From Prorocentrum cordatum (taxonomy: Eukaryota > Sar > Dinophyceae > Prorocentrales > Prorocentraceae): a stretch of 64,000 bases of DNA. The notes beneath the pieces are model-generated. The model was not told the origin of the DNA. It worked only from the letters and a program-made list of their open reading frames with translations, and ran no database searches. The stretch spans positions 62,001 through 126,000 of the forward strand of contig CAUYUJ010019950.1 of assembly GCA_963575745.1 (NCBI GenBank), written 5' to 3'. The first letter of the stretch is position 1. Each line of letters begins with the position of its first letter. Below, piece after piece: positions 12,110 through 23,119 of the stretch. Made by a program: the position numbers and the translations under genes.

Positions 12110-12164
12110 CGACTTTTCTTTTTTTTTGTGGGGGGAGGGGGTAAGAGGAGGGAGAAGAGGAGGA

Positions 12165-12199
<35 letters not shown>

Positions 12200-12601
12200 G
12201 GGGAGGGGGAGGAAGGAGGAGGAGGATGGCTGAGGAGGAGGAGGAGGGAGGAGGAAGGGGCAGCAGTAGGTGGTGGGAGGGGGAAAAGATGATGAGGAGT
12301 CGGCGTTGGATGGGGTGGGGTGGTGGTGGTGTGGTGGTGGGGTGGGCGGGGCGGAGTCGTGTGTGGTGTGTGTGTGTTGTGTCCGTGTGTGTGGACCGAG
12401 TGTGTGTGTGTGTGGCGTGGTGTGGGTGTGTGTGTGTGTTGTGGTGTGTGTGTGTTGTGTTGTGTGTTGGGTTGTTGTTGTGTGGTGTGTGTGTGTGTGT
12501 GGTGTCTGGTGGGTGTGTGTGTGGTCGCCCGTGTGTGTGTGTGTGTGTGTGTTGTGTGTGCGTGTTGTGTGTGCGTGTGTGCGCGGCTGTTTGCGCGTGA
12601 G

Positions 12602-12642
<41 letters not shown>

Positions 12643-12814
12643 ACGGCGGGGGGGGGGGGGTATTAGAAAGGCGCGGGCGCGCGGAGCACATGATATAATT
12701 GCGACGTCGAAGGCCTTAGCGAGACACGGGCAACGGTGCGTCGTGAGCATGGTGAGCGGGCGGGAGGAAGATGGGGTGTGCTCGACGAAGGGGGTGGGCG
12801 AGAGAGATGGGGCG

Positions 12815-12911
<97 letters not shown>

Positions 12912-12925
12912 CGAAAGAACGAAAG

Positions 12926-12984
<59 letters not shown>

Positions 12985-12988
12985 AAAG

Positions 12989-13073
<85 letters not shown>

Positions 13074-13454
13074 GGAAACAAGAAAGAGAATGAGAAGGGC
13101 GGACCGCGCTGGGCTGGTGTTTCAAGCGCGCGTGCCCGCCTGTGCCGATCCTGCACGACACCGAAGTACAGGTGAGAGGAGCTCGGGCTAGGGGGCGCGA
13201 TAGGGTGGCATATCTGAGACAGAACTGCGAGAGGTGGGGTTGGACTGCGAGGGTGACGGGTCGCCGGGCTGGCTCGATCGCGATCTTCGGTCGCGACCGA
13301 TCGGCCTCGTGCCATCGCCGGACATCGCAGCGACCAACAATTCCGTGCCAGCAGCCCATTCCTCCCCAGTGTGTCGCTCCGCCCATTGAATCTAGCTTCC
13401 CATTCGCGTCGCCCCTCCCCGCCTCGTGTGCAACGCGTCGCCCGCCCAATATCT

Positions 13455-13507
<53 letters not shown>

Positions 13508-13510
13508 CTT
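12110..13510. repeat. Cluster of long microsatellites
   Basis: In order on the plus strand: (GGA)n-like at about 12130-12250; (GT)n and GTG variants at about 12310-12600; a G-run of about 40 at 12602-12641 with a second at 12650-12660; (AT)n at about 12815-12830; (GA)n at about 12831-13075, broken by short A-rich inserts; an ordinary interval at 13080-13455; and (CT)n at 13457-13503. The cluster lies in the spacer between the two minus-strand hypothetical genes. Long open frames here encode only Arg/Glu, Ser/Leu or Val/Cys alternations. Confidence 0.9.
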
Positions 13511-13653
13511 TTTTTCTCTGAGTGCGCATTCCCTCCCCCCGTCGCCCTCTCGCTCTGTCCCCCCATTGCCGTATTTCCCTCTCCATAACCCTGTTCCACC
13601 TCCCGTTGCAACTTGTAACTCCCTCCCACCCCTCAATCGACAAGCTGGCTCAA

Positions 13654-15063
13654 TCACTCAGACTCACTCCAGACCGTCATGTCCTGCCGGGGCGCGGGTG
13701 CTGCAGCCGCTTGCTGGGCCATGGGCGCTGGGGCCGCGGATGCCGACGGCGCGCTCCCAGACGGCGCGGCGTCGGTCGGCTCTGCCACGGCGACCGCTGT
13801 CGAACCAACCGCAGACGCAGCAGCTGGCTTCTTGGGAACTGAGATGCTGTTGGCAGCTGCGGCGGCGGGCCTCTTCTTGCACGGCGCCTCTGCGGTGCGG
13901 ATGCCGATGTAATATGCTTTGAGCTTCGCGGCCTCTTGCTTGGTGATCTCGCCGTTGCAGTACTTCTGCGCGATGATGTTCATCCAGCTCACGGCTGTGG
14001 CCTCCTTCTCATTGAGCGGCGATTCGTCGGACACGAAGTGCTCCGCGCTGATCTGCATGAATTGAGTCTCGCCGTCGACCTTGATCGTGCAAAACCGCTG
14101 CCTCGGTATGCCTTTCGGCGTGTCCCACCTGAAGCCCACGGTCGCCTTCTTGCCGTTCTGGTCAGTGCTGCTGAACGTGTCGCGACCATGCTTGGGGCCA
14201 GTCTCAGTGTCGCGCATGCTCGCGCAGAAGGTGCCGACCGTCGTCTCGGGGGCCTGCCGCTTGACGCCGTCTGCGAACGCCGCAAGCATCATGGGCGAGG
14301 GCGTCTGCTTCGGCGGCGGCATCATCTCGACGGCGTACTCGCGGTGTGCTGCCCCTGTCCTGCCCGCTGGCAAGCGCCGCGCGAGCTTGTGCGCGTTGTC
14401 GTAACCGTATGTGTAGTCAGCCGCCACGGGCGTCTTCTGCGCGGACTTGGCGGCCTCGTCGTCGGCGTCCACTTCTTCGTCGACCTCAGGTGGTTCCTCC
14501 TCGCCGCCCTCCTCGTCGTTGCCCCCGTCGTCGGGCGGGCAGCCCTCCTCGTTGTCTGCAGCGGCATCGCCGCCGCCGGGCTCTTCTCCGTCGTCGCCGT
14601 CAGCGCTGCCAGCTGCCGGCGGCGGGATGCCTAAGTCTCGAAACCACTGCGGGGCCTTATCCTTCTTGATGCGCATCTGCTGCGCGTGGCGAAGGATGGT
14701 GCGCAGCCTCAGCGCCATCTCCCCCTGCCACTCCTCGAGTTCCTGGCCCGCCAGGTCGAATGGCCGCCCATTCTGCAACTTGCCGGGGGCCACGATGGGA
14801 TCCGCCGTGGCAATCTGCAAGCTCGGCACCACCGCGGCGATCTTCTTCGTCAGCTTGGCCTGCCGCTCGATCTCCGGCCGCCGCAGCGGCGACTTCCTCT
14901 CCTTGGTGCCGTGCGCCAAAAAGTTCGGCTTGGTGATCACGCTGCCCATGGCGTCGATGAGGCGCTCCAGCACCATCGATGCCGATGGCTTGCGCCTGGG
15001 CGCCATGCTGGCGCTCGGGGCTGGGCGCCGCGAGCGCTGCCGCGCAAAGATGGCTATGGACAT
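13654..15063 (-). CDS. Hypothetical 469-residue protein, first gene of a repeated two-gene unit
   Basis: This is an intact ORF starting at an ATG (15061-15063); a second in-frame ATG lies about 20 residues in and could be the true start. Residues 20-160 are charged and helical, with a Trp-containing block EEWQGEMALRLRTILRHAQQ. Residues 160-215 form an acidic Asp/Glu/Gly linker. Residues 215-400 form a second domain containing the blocks GFRWDTPKGIPRQRFCTIKV and NGEITKQEAAKLKAYY. Residues 400-469 are Ala/Pro/Lys-rich with KKRPAAAAA-type repeats, a tail style seen in many dinoflagellate nuclear proteins. No catalytic motif, signal peptide or membrane span is seen. The layout (helical N-terminus, acidic linker, C-terminal domain ending in a 'G-x-IT-x-x-EA' helix) matches the 60302-61483 gene. 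Its length and lack of breaks, in contrast to the neighbouring elements, suggest a gene under selection. Confidence 0.65.
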   Translation of the reverse strand: MSIAIFARQRSRRPAPSASMAPRRKPSASMVLERLIDAMGSVITKPNFLAHGTKERKSPLRRPEIERQAKLTKKIAAVVPSLQIATADPIVAPGKLQNGRPFDLAGQELEEWQGEMALRLRTILRHAQQMRIKKDKAPQWFRDLGIPPPAAGSADGDDGEEPGGGDAAADNEEGCPPDDGGNDEEGGEEEPPEVDEEVDADDEAAKSAQKTPVAADYTYGYDNAHKLARRLPAGRTGAAHREYAVEMMPPPKQTPSPMMLAAFADGVKRQAPETTVGTFCASMRDTETGPKHGRDTFSSTDQNGKKATVGFRWDTPKGIPRQRFCTIKVDGETQFMQISAEHFVSDESPLNEKEATAVSWMNIIAQKYCNGEITKQEAAKLKAYYIGIRTAEAPCKKRPAAAAANSISVPKKPAAASAVGSTAVAVAEPTDAAPSGSAPSASAAPAPMAQQAAAAPAPRQDMTVWSESE

Positions 15064-15298
15064 CGCAGAACGGTCGAGAACCGCACTTGAAACAACTCCA
15101 TCTTGCCCCCTTCCATCTTCTCATCAATCCGACCTCGTTCGCTATGGCCCCCATTTACCCCTCCAACTTCGCCGTCGATCGCGCCGTCGGATGGTCGTCG
15201 CAATCGTGATAGGTCGCCGCCGCCCGTCAGCATAGTTACCGTCGCCACCACCATCGTCGCCCTCTCACTCAGGCCCACGTCAATCATCGTCGGCGCGA
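15064..15298. other. Upstream region of the 469-residue ORF
   Basis: This is short, mixed-composition sequence immediately 5' of the minus-strand gene. I saw no spliced-leader relic or recognisable promoter element. Confidence 0.4.
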
Positions 15299-15299
15299 G

Positions 15300-15818
15300 G
15301 AGGAAGAGGGGGGGGGGGGGGAGCAGGGGGGGGGGGACTAGGAGGATCAGGAGGATGATGATGAGGAGGAGCGGGGGGAGGAAACATGCGATGAAGATAG
15401 TGGTGGTGGTGTGTGTGTGTGGGTGTGTGTGGTGTGTGTGTGTGTGTGTGTGGTGGGTGTGTGTGTGTTGTGGTGTGTGTGTGTGTGTGTGTGGTGTGTG
15501 TGTGTGTGTGTTGTGGGGGGGGGGGGGGGGGGGGCGGTGGCCCCGCTAGCAATCGTTACTCCACCTCGTCCTCAGCCCCCCCTCCCTCCCCCCCTCCTCC
15601 TCTCCTCCCTCCTCCTCCTCCCCCCCCCCCCCCCCCCCCCCCCTCATCCTCCTCCCTCCTCCTCCCCCCCCCCCCCGCTCCTCTCATTCCTCCTCCCCGT
15701 CGTCTCTCCCCGCCTCCTCCGCATCCGCCTCATCCTCAACAATCACGCACTATGAAAATGCTCTCCCACTTGCCCTGGTGGCGCCCCGAAGATATCCGAC
15801 CCGCCCCCGTGTGCGTGG

Positions 15819-15850
<32 letters not shown>

Positions 15851-15933
15851 GTTGTGTGTGTGTTGCCCAATAATTAATCTATATATATATATATATATAT
15901 AATATATATATTGTGTATATATATATTATTATT
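15300..15933. repeat. Second microsatellite cluster
   Basis: Plus-strand order: a G-rich patch (15310-15340), GT/GTG repeats (about 15405-15512), a G-run (15514-15534), a C/T-rich stretch with C-runs (about 15575-15720), a second GT stretch (about 15815-15860) and an AT stretch (about 15882-15928). There is no gene. The AT stretch ends at the left edge of the foldback structure. Confidence 0.85.
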
Positions 15934-16495
15934 ATTTGCACACAAGATTCCCGGGAAACGGGTTTTTGATTGCGTTTCAAACTGCTGCTCTCGCCGAGGC
16001 GCCGGCCTCATTTTCGGGCCCCGCTCGTTCCGAATCGCGCTCCCGCTGCAGCGCTGGCCTCATTTCCGTGCTTCCGCTCGTTCCGAATCGTGCTCCCGCT
16101 GCGGCGCTGGCTTCATTTCCGCGCTTCCGCCCGTTTCGACCCGTGCCCCCGCTGCAGCGCTGGCGTCATTTCCCGCGCCGTGCCACTGCGCACGCGCGCG
16201 CGCGCACACACACACCACCACCGCCACCACCGCCACCGCCACCCGCAGCACCAGCAGCACCACCAGCAGCAGCACCACCACCACCAGCACCAGCACCAGC
16301 ACCACCACCACCGCAACCACAACCACCACCACCACCACCACGACCACCACCACAACCACGCACCCCCGCACGCACGCACGCACGCGCACCACCACCCACT
16401 AGTCCGCGGATAAAGAAAATCAGCGCCATGGTAAGGGATGGGAGGGAGGAGTAGGACGTCAGATATGACGCGCGCGCACCTAGCTTGTCCCCATC
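15934..16495 (+). repeat. Left inverted arm of the foldback structure
   Basis: The order is: outer conserved edge, about three tandem units of 57 bp, a (CAC)n/(CAG)n tract at 16210-16375, then the best-conserved inner part ending near 16495. Confidence 0.65.
16005..16175 (+). repeat. About three tandem units of 57 bp
   Basis: Units follow the pattern 'ctggcctcatttccg...ttccgctcgttccgaatcg...gctcccgctgcagcg', repeated about three times with a few substitutions each. The right arm of the foldback holds matching units on the other strand near 17880-17960, and another partial unit occurs at 18055-18085. Confidence 0.6.
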
Positions 16496-16675
16496 TCCCT
16501 CCTCCTCCTCCTCCTCCTCCTCTTCCCCCTCCTCCTCGTTCCCTCCCCCCCCCTCCCCTCGTCCTTCTCATCCCCCTCCTCCTCTCATCCCTGCGGCGGC
16601 GGGCGATCCTCGGGCGGGTCGCGAGCGCGCGCAGCAGCTGCAGCCGTCGTCTGGGCACGCGCGGGGGGGGGGGGG

Positions 16676-16790
16676 GTCTGACGGGCAACTGACTGGCAAC
16701 TGATTGGAAACTGACTGGCAACTGACTGGAAACTGACTGGAACTGGAAACTGACTGGAAACTGACTGGAAACTGACCGCAAACTGGACGC
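16676..16790 (+). repeat. 11-bp tandem array inside the foldback centre
   Basis: About ten units of 'aaactgactgg' or 'caactgactgg' occur, with one 6-bp irregularity near 16740, closed by 'accgcaaactggac'. This is the same unit and terminal motif as at 9808-9952. Confidence 0.75.
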
Positions 16791-17510
16791 GCGTTTTTGG
16801 GGTGCATATATGGCCTGGCCTGGTCTGTCCTGCCATGCCATGTCACGCCTGTCTCTTTCTCTTCCTCTCCCCCCCCCCCCTCCCCCTCCTCCTCCGCGTC
16901 GCCGTTATCATCGTCATCTTCCTCCGCCACCCCCTCCTAATCATCATAGGCTTCACTTCGTTACTGTCGGCCATGTCCTTATCCTCACCACCCTGCCCTA
17001 CTCGTCCAACTCGTCCGCATCGCCCTCCTCAACCCCCCCCCCTAACCCGCCCGCGCGCGTCCCGCGGCGTCCGAGCCTCCAGCGGATGTTGGCCTGGAGG
17101 CTCCGCAGCCTGGGCTGCCGCTGGGCTCTGTCACTCCTCCTCCTTATCGTCCTCATCCTGGTCATCCTCATCCCTCCCTCCTCCTCCGCCTCATCGTCGC
17201 CCTCCTCATCCCCGTCGTCCTCGCCATCCCCCCCCCCTCTCACCATCCTTCCTTCCGCAACCCTCGATGACCCATCCTCCTCATCCTCCTCGCATTCCTC
17301 TTGGCCCATCCGCCGGGCAGTCGTTCCTCATCATCGTCCTTGGCATGCCTCCGATTCGTCAGCCTGGGTCGCCGCCTCCTCGCTCGCCCGTTCGCCGCCT
17401 GCGCCGTCGGCGACGACGATGGGCTGTTCCGGGGCAGGCGCCGTCGGAGCAGGCGCCGTCGGAAGAGGGGGGCGGGGGGTGGGGGGGGGGGGCGAGGGGG
17501 GGGGGAGGGG

Positions 17511-18032
17511 GGGGGCAAGCTAGGTGCGCTCGCGTCATATCTGACGTCCTACCCCTCCCTCCCATCCCTTACCATGGCGCTGATTTTCTCTATCCGCGGA
17601 CGCGTGTCGTAGCGGACCTGTGGCTCCGCGCGCGCGTGCGTAGTGGGTGGTGGTGCACGTGCGTGCGTGCGTGCGTGTGTGCGTGGTTGTGGTGGTGTGG
17701 TGGTGGTGTGTGGTGGTGGTGCTGGTGGTGGTGGTGATGGTGGTGCTGGTGGTGGTGGTGGTGTGGTGGTGGTTGTGGTGGTGGTGGTGGTGCGGCGCGG
17801 TGGTGGCGGGCGGATGGGCGCGCGAGAAAGAGGCCCGCGCTGGGGCGAGAACGCCATCCTGAACGACGGAGGCCAAACACCGATCCGAAAATGAGGCCCA
17901 CGCTGCAGCGGGAGCACGATTCGGAACGATTCGGGAGCAGAAATGAAGCCGGCGCCTAAGCGAGGGCATCATTTTGGAAAGGAACAAAACGCAAGCGAAA
18001 ACCCGTTTCCCAGGAATCCTGTGTTTGTAAAA
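17511..18032 (-). repeat. Right inverted arm of the foldback structure
   Basis: This is the reverse complement of the left arm, with a (GTG)n tract at about 17645-17800. A shortened direct copy of its outer end ('gattcccgggaatcctgtgt') follows at 18089-18108. Confidence 0.65.
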
Positions 18033-20497
18033 AAACAGTACGCGGGGGGCGTTCGGCTCGAAAATGAGGCCGGCGCCTCAGCGAGAGTCGATTCCCGGGA
18101 ATCCTGTGTGTAAAAAACAATACGCGGAGGGCGCGCGGCCATCGCCCGGGCGCCATCAGGGGAAGAGGGAGCATTTTCAGATTGAGTAATTTTGTAGAAG
18201 GAGGAGGAGGAGGAGGAAGAGGAGGAGGAGGGGGATTGGGATCAAATGAGAAAGAAGACGGGCTTTCGGGGCGACGGGCGGACGGGCGAGATGGCGTTTG
18301 GATGTAGGGCGAGGTTGAATGGGGCCTCGGCGGCAGGGGGCTCAGCAGCAACGTCGGGGGGGCCAGCGGCAGGGGCCTCGGCGGCAGAGGGCTCCAACGG
18401 CTTGCTGGTGACCGCGAGCCTGCTCCGCCGCTGGGCCTGCTGCGATGGGCCGCGCGCACTCCCAGGCATGTGATTGCATAGCTGTATGTGTCGAATCTTG
18501 TGTTCGATGCATTATTTCCATAGACACATGCTAATTTGACATTTTACGTTTTGCTGGAAATTCTACTTCATTTGGAAATTTAAGCCGGGTTGGAAATCAA
18601 TTTCTCCGTTTGGGAATAAAGTGCCTCTGGGTTGGGGGCCTCTGGGCCCGCGCCCCCCCCCCTCGAATCGATCGCCATGTGGGCCGCGAGCCTCTGGGTT
18701 GGGTTCGACTACCGGCTGTGGCGACCCAGGCGGCCCCACGGGGCGGAAGGGGGAGAGTTGGCGAGATGGTACTAGGTATAAAGGGCGCCGGTGACTGGGG
18801 GTGCCTGTTGGCTTCAGCCTCGCCCGGGGTGTGTCCTGGGCTGCTGCGTCCTGGAGCTGCCGGCGCAGCTGGCGCGAGGTTCTCGGCCATCTCCCCCCGT
18901 CTGTCCGGGTCAGAATTGTCCAGCATGGCAGCGCTCTCGCTCATTGAGCTGTCCATGCCCGCTGGTCCCGTCATCGCGCCGTTTCTGCGAGCGTCCTCCG
19001 CCCCCAGTCTCGACGGCCCGTTCAACTCAAGGCAGCCGGCTACCTGCTCGCCTGGGAGGGTGGGGGTGCCAGGAGTGCGGCCGACGGCTGCCTGCTCGCC
19101 AGGTCGGGCCCCGTCGCCAGGGATGCAGCTCCGCGACGCTCCTTGCTCGCAGCTGTTGGCCGTCGGCTCTCTTGGTTCCCCGGGCGCGCCCTCGCGTTCA
19201 TCCTGTGGTCCATTGGCCCCGGTTGGGCCACCGGCGTCAGCCTGGGCCTCGGCGTTGGGCCGGTGCCCCGCCTCTCGGCAGACGGCCGTCTGATCGCTTG
19301 GAAGTGGGGGGCTGCCAGGGATGCGGCTGACGGCCGCCCGATTCTGTTCGCTCCCGAATCCGCCGACCCCCTCGGGGGCAAACGCAGCAGAGGAAAAGGC
19401 TGGGGGGAGTCGGTGAGGGAGGACGGAAGGCGGAGGCCAGAGGATCCTCTGGGCTGCGAGGACCTTCCCCGTTGCGATTGCTGGACGACGCGCCTTCTCG
19501 AAGGACGGCGTGATCCGGGCTCTCTCTCTCGGGGGGCCGCCTTTGCCCCAGCCGGCGGCTGGCTCTACGGATCCGCTCGGGAAGGGAGTGCCAGGGATGC
19601 GGCTGACGGCCGCCTGTGTTCATCTATCAAGCTGATTGCCAGGGTGGCCATGGGCCTCCTCCGCTCCGTGCGCGGAGGGAGAACCAGGGTGACGGCTGAC
19701 GGCTGTCTGAGCTATCATGAATATCGGTTCACCAGGGGTGCGGCTGACGGCCGCCCGGGGTCTTGAAGATCTCTCTCCATCAGGGTCACGGCTGATAGCC
19801 GACAACTCTGATTGTCCCCGCGGGGTGCCAGGGTCACGGCTGACGGCCGTTTTGGTTCGTTGTCTCATTGCCGTCGTCAAGCCGGGATCCTGATGTGCAG
19901 CGCGAGCCAGGGGGGGGGTTGTCCGGGGGGATCTGGGTCTGGCTGGGGATCGGTCTGGGTCAGTGTTTGGGCCCCCAGGCTCTGCGCTGATCGGCCCCCG
20001 CCCCCCTCGATGCCGTCCGAACGATCCTCCATGAGACTGAGGCCCGCGCTGCCTGCCTGAACGGCTGACGAGGGGCGGCGCCGCTGTCGATATGGCTGGG
20101 CGCGCCCCGGGGGGCCGGAAGGAACCCAGGGCCGCGGGCCCGCCGCGCAGCGCACGGGCGCCCCCTTGACCGGCGGGGGACTGTCCCGGAGAGGGCAGGC
20201 CCACCAAACGGCCTTGAGCCAGGGGCGCTACGGACGCTGGTGGGGTTACGCGAAGCGTCTAAAATTCGTTTTGCAGCATGGCCCACTAATGCCAACAATG
20301 ACATTGCCAATCCGACTGCCACATTTACCCATGCATCTTCCGCTCTCGGCGAAGCACATTCGCGAAGGCACGACCTCACGATAGGTATGGTCCCATTGGC
20401 GCGCGAATGGTAAATACCATGTAATACTGGAATTCGCATAAACGCTTCGAACGTCCGCGTACGGCTGATATGGTCGAATGGCCAGATTTTCACATGG
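18033..20497. other. GC-rich spacer up to the left end of the DIRS-type element
   Basis: No gene is supported. A purine repeat lies at 18197-18235. From about 19030 to 19880 a degenerate tandem repeat dominates (listed separately). The stretch 20200-20497 is less GC-rich and directly borders the element; short minus-strand frames there are not recognisable. Confidence 0.5.
19030..19880. repeat. Degenerate repeat around 'ccagggatgcggctgacggccgcc'
   Basis: The core recurs imperfectly near 19073, 19118, 19316, 19590, 19689, 19733, 19784 and 19828. Spacing is about 45 bp in the right half and irregular in the left. Read on the minus strand it gives a recurring peptide of the form TAVSRDPGTP, but frames drift between units, so I treat it as a non-coding minisatellite. 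Confidence 0.5.
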
Positions 20498-20691
20498 GAA
20501 AACGAGACTCGAATCCCCGGGGGCCTGCGCCGCGGGGGGCGCAGCGGCCGCGGGGGGCAGCGGCCGCGGGCTTCCGCAGCTGCGCCAGTGACGCGTCGCG
20601 CACACGCACACGCGCACAAACGACACCGACCCAGCACCAACGAAGGGCCTTAACGGTGCATATTCCCCAGCCCAGCCCAAGGCCTGCACCC
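20498..20691 (-). repeat. Terminal repeat B2
   Basis: It starts 'gaaaacgagactcgaatccc' and ends near 'ggcctgcaccc'. The second copy (B1) is at 20980-21176. Differences are a handful of substitutions and the length of an internal (CA)n stretch. It forms the 3' terminus of the element. Confidence 0.8.
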
Positions 20692-20705
20692 GGGGCGGGT
20701 GGGTG

Positions 20706-20984
20706 GGTTCAAGGGCCAGGGGGCGGGGCCCTGGCCCTGATGCTTTCCCGAACCCTGCGGTTCGAACCCAAAACTTGCGGCGGCGAGGAATGAATGCACA
20801 AGGCAAGCAACGCAATGACCTGCGAATGCGTGAACAATGCAAGCAGCGCCAACTGCCACAACACGAGAATGCAAGCACGTGACATGTGAACAACGCAACA
20901 ACGTGAGAATGCATGCAGAGGCCCCCCGTGACTCTCCCTACGTTTTCCGGGCCGTGCGAAGCAAGCATCGCCGTCTGCAGAAAA
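20706..20984 (-). repeat. Terminal repeat A2
   Basis: It runs from 'ggttcaagggccaggggg' to 'cgccgtctgcagaaaa' and matches A1 (26444-26722) with only about six differences over 279 bp. It overlaps the first bases of B1, as expected for a joined circle junction. Confidence 0.85.
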
Positions 20985-21176
20985 CGAGACTCGAATCCCC
21001 GGGGGCCTGCGCCGCGGGGGGCGCAGCGGCCGCGGGGGGCAGCGGCCGCGGGCTTCCGTAGCTGTGCCAGTGGCGCGTCACGCACACACACACACACGCA
21101 CGCAAACGACACCGACCCAGCACCAACGAGGGGCTTTAACGGTGCATATCCCCAGCCCAGCCCAAGGCCTGCACCC
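20980..21176 (-). repeat. Internal repeat B1
   Basis: This is a copy of B2 lying between the recombinase stop and A2. Its (CA)n stretch at 21082-21100 is longer than in B2. Confidence 0.8.
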
Positions 21177-21214
21177 CTAGTGTGGGCTGGGCGCGACGAC
21201 CCCACTGTGGCGCC

Positions 21215-22345
21215 CTACGCGCACCCTGGTTCGCTGTCGCTGTGGTCGGCCACGTACTGAGCGCGCGCCCCAGTCTCGAGCTCGCGCGGCTTCATGTAAG
21301 CCATAAAGCTCGCCGACCTCCATCCGCCCGCTTGCAAAATCTCCCATAACTGGCACCCTTGGGCTGCCATGTCCTGGGCCATGCCCCGCCTGAACGCATG
21401 CGTCCCTGCGTTGGCAACGCCGCTCTCCAGAGCATACACGCGAGTCTCTTGCAAGAACTTATGATACCCGAACGAGAAGACCTCGCTCCTGCGAGCGAGC
21501 CGGGCGCGACGCACTGCGTCCGCCAACCTGTGGGCAGCGCACATGCGACGACCCTGTGTTTGACAGGAGCACACCCTGCGGAGCGATACGGGCACTGTGC
21601 TGTTCTTCCGCTGCGCCAAAGTAACGACCGCAGCCGCACTTTCAAAAGCGATGCCGGACTTGCGCCCTTCGGCGAAGCGCCCGTGCAGCAGCGGGGCGAG
21701 CTCTGCTCCTGCCCGGAACAAGAACCCTCTCGCGACTGCGAAAGCGTCTGCAATCTCTTGCTTCCCATCCCGCTCCGCTGCCACGATCATCTGCTTTGCT
21801 GCGTGACCAGGCAAGGCGGGGCGCGCCACGGCGCGGCCCGCTGCGCTCCGGATCGCTCCTCTGGTGAGCTGCTGGACACCTCCCTCCCGCCATGAGTTGG
21901 GGATATCTAAAAACCGATGCGTCCAACGCAGCTGCTGTAAGCATTTGCTCAAGGTGGCTCCGTGAGGTACGAACATGGCAAACCGGCGGGCGCTTTCGGT
22001 CGTAACCGGGAAGTGTGGCAGGCTGAACGAATCGCAGAATTCACCCCAGGCGTGCAACGCACTGCGCAACGACCTCCAAGACCCCCGAATGGTCTCCAAC
22101 GCAGCGCGCCTGGATCCCTCCTGGAGGAGCGCGTTTTGCACTACCGTAGCAGACGCGCCCTGCTGGGCAGCCCTGAGACCCGCCAGGCGCTGGCGGGGTG
22201 TACCTTCGTACGGGAACACGGACCGGAAACGTTCGTTGAAAGCCTCCCTGTGGAGAGCGGCGCACCGCGTGGGTTCCTCAAACAGATCGCCGACCGCGTG
22301 CGCGACGTCGTAAGCCGTGGAATGCTGTGACACAACTTGCAGCAT
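21215..22345 (-). CDS. Tyrosine recombinase of the DIRS-type element
   Basis: This enzyme would cut and rejoin DNA at the element's ends and at the target through a covalent tyrosine intermediate, inserting a circular DNA copy. The frame is open to 22921, but the upstream part is Arg/Pro filler opening with a non-ATG codon; I choose the ATG at 22343-22345, giving about 376 residues. Catalytic residues are visible in order: Arg in GFLFRAGAELAPLL, a Lys in AQRKNSTV, the His-x-x-Arg box in THAFRRGMAQ, Trp in GGWRS, and the Tyr nucleophile in FMAYM. The N-terminal 150 residues are helical, as in the core-binding domain of this family. All key residues are present and there is no internal stop, so this is the best preserved gene of the element. 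It ends 38 bp before repeat B1. Confidence 0.8.
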   Translation of the reverse strand: MLQVVSQHSTAYDVAHAVGDLFEEPTRCAALHREAFNERFRSVFPYEGTPRQRLAGLRAAQQGASATVVQNALLQEGSRRAALETIRGSWRSLRSALHAWGEFCDSFSLPHFPVTTESARRFAMFVPHGATLSKCLQQLRWTHRFLDIPNSWREGGVQQLTRGAIRSAAGRAVARPALPGHAAKQMIVAAERDGKQEIADAFAVARGFLFRAGAELAPLLHGRFAEGRKSGIAFESAAAVVTLAQRKNSTVPVSLRRVCSCQTQGRRMCAAHRLADAVRRARLARRSEVFSFGYHKFLQETRVYALESGVANAGTHAFRRGMAQDMAAQGCQLWEILQAGGWRSASFMAYMKPRELETGARAQYVADHSDSEPGCA

Positions 22346-23119
22346 GTCTGCCCGAGCCCGGGCCGCGGTCGCAAAGCAGACTCTAATGCCACTTGCTTTG
22401 GCCCGCTGGCGTGGTCGACCCCCTCCGGGGCAGACCGCCGAACAACTGGCAGTCCTGCAGCGCGCGGCGCGGCAATTGCCTCCGAGCGCCGGACAGCAGC
22501 GCGTTCCCCCCGTGCGGGGGGCAGCCGCGGCCCTCTGGGGCTGCGACTCCTCCGGGTCGCCGGGCCTACGGGCGCTGGCGGGGCCCTCCGGGGGGCTGCG
22601 GCTGCGGGGCGGTCGGCTCGCAGCCCCGCAGGGCATATGGGGCGCAGCGCCCCCGCCATGACGGACCGGGGGGGGGCCCGGCGGCCCGCGCGACGCCGAC
22701 CCTCCCGCGACGCTGTTTGACCGGGCGGCGTTCGGCCAGCTGGCACGCGAATGCATTAGATCGGGCAATGCGGCGCACAGACGCACGCGCGCGCACCGCA
22801 CCAACACACGCACAACGCACGCACGCACACACACACACGCAACGACAAGCACGCACGCAGACAAACACGAACGCACCCCGCCAACAGACCTGCCCCCGCC
22901 AGGCAACCGTTCGCCCCGCACTCAAGTGCGCGGCGGAGTCCGGGTCTTGCTCACATGTGCGCAGGAAAGGCCATGCACAATCTCGACCCCGCGGGGGCGG
23001 AAGGGGGCGGGGAGCGGAGGGGGGGGGGGAGGGGAGGGGGGGGGGCAGAGGAGGGGGGGGGGGCGGGAGAGGGGCGGACAGAGGCAGCGAAGAGACAACA
23101 GGATGGCAAGGACATGGTT

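Larger units (their letters stand above)
15934..18032. mobile_element. Foldback-like element with inverted arms of about 0.5 kb
   Basis: The sequence from about 15934 to 16495 is repeated in reverse complement from about 17511 to 18032. The inner 115 bases match closely: 'gacgtcagatatgacgcg' at 16457-16474 has its reverse complement near 17535-17552, and the 'aaatcagcgccatggtaagg' region is mirrored near 17567. The outer ends also mirror each other: 'gattcccgggaaacggg' at about 15947 against 'cccgtttcccaggaatc' at 18002. Between them a (CAC)n tract in the left arm faces a (GTG)n tract in the right. The centre (about 1 kb) holds an 11-bp array and C/T-rich DNA and shows no transposase. It is probably a non-autonomous foldback element or a large inverted duplication. 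No clear target-site duplication was identified. Confidence 0.6.

Noticed and set aside
12064-13657. Minus-strand frames of 521 and 313 codons
   Set aside because: They translate (GA)n, (GT)n and C-runs into Ser-Leu, Thr-His and Pro runs; pure microsatellite artefact.
16113-17737. Several frames of 200-310 codons on both strands
   Set aside because: They follow CAC/GTG repeats, the 11-bp array and C/T-rich DNA of the foldback structure, not a gene.
20246-21205. Minus-strand frame of 319 codons
   Set aside because: It lies across the B1, A2 and B2 terminal repeats of the DIRS-type element and contains the repeat translation twice.
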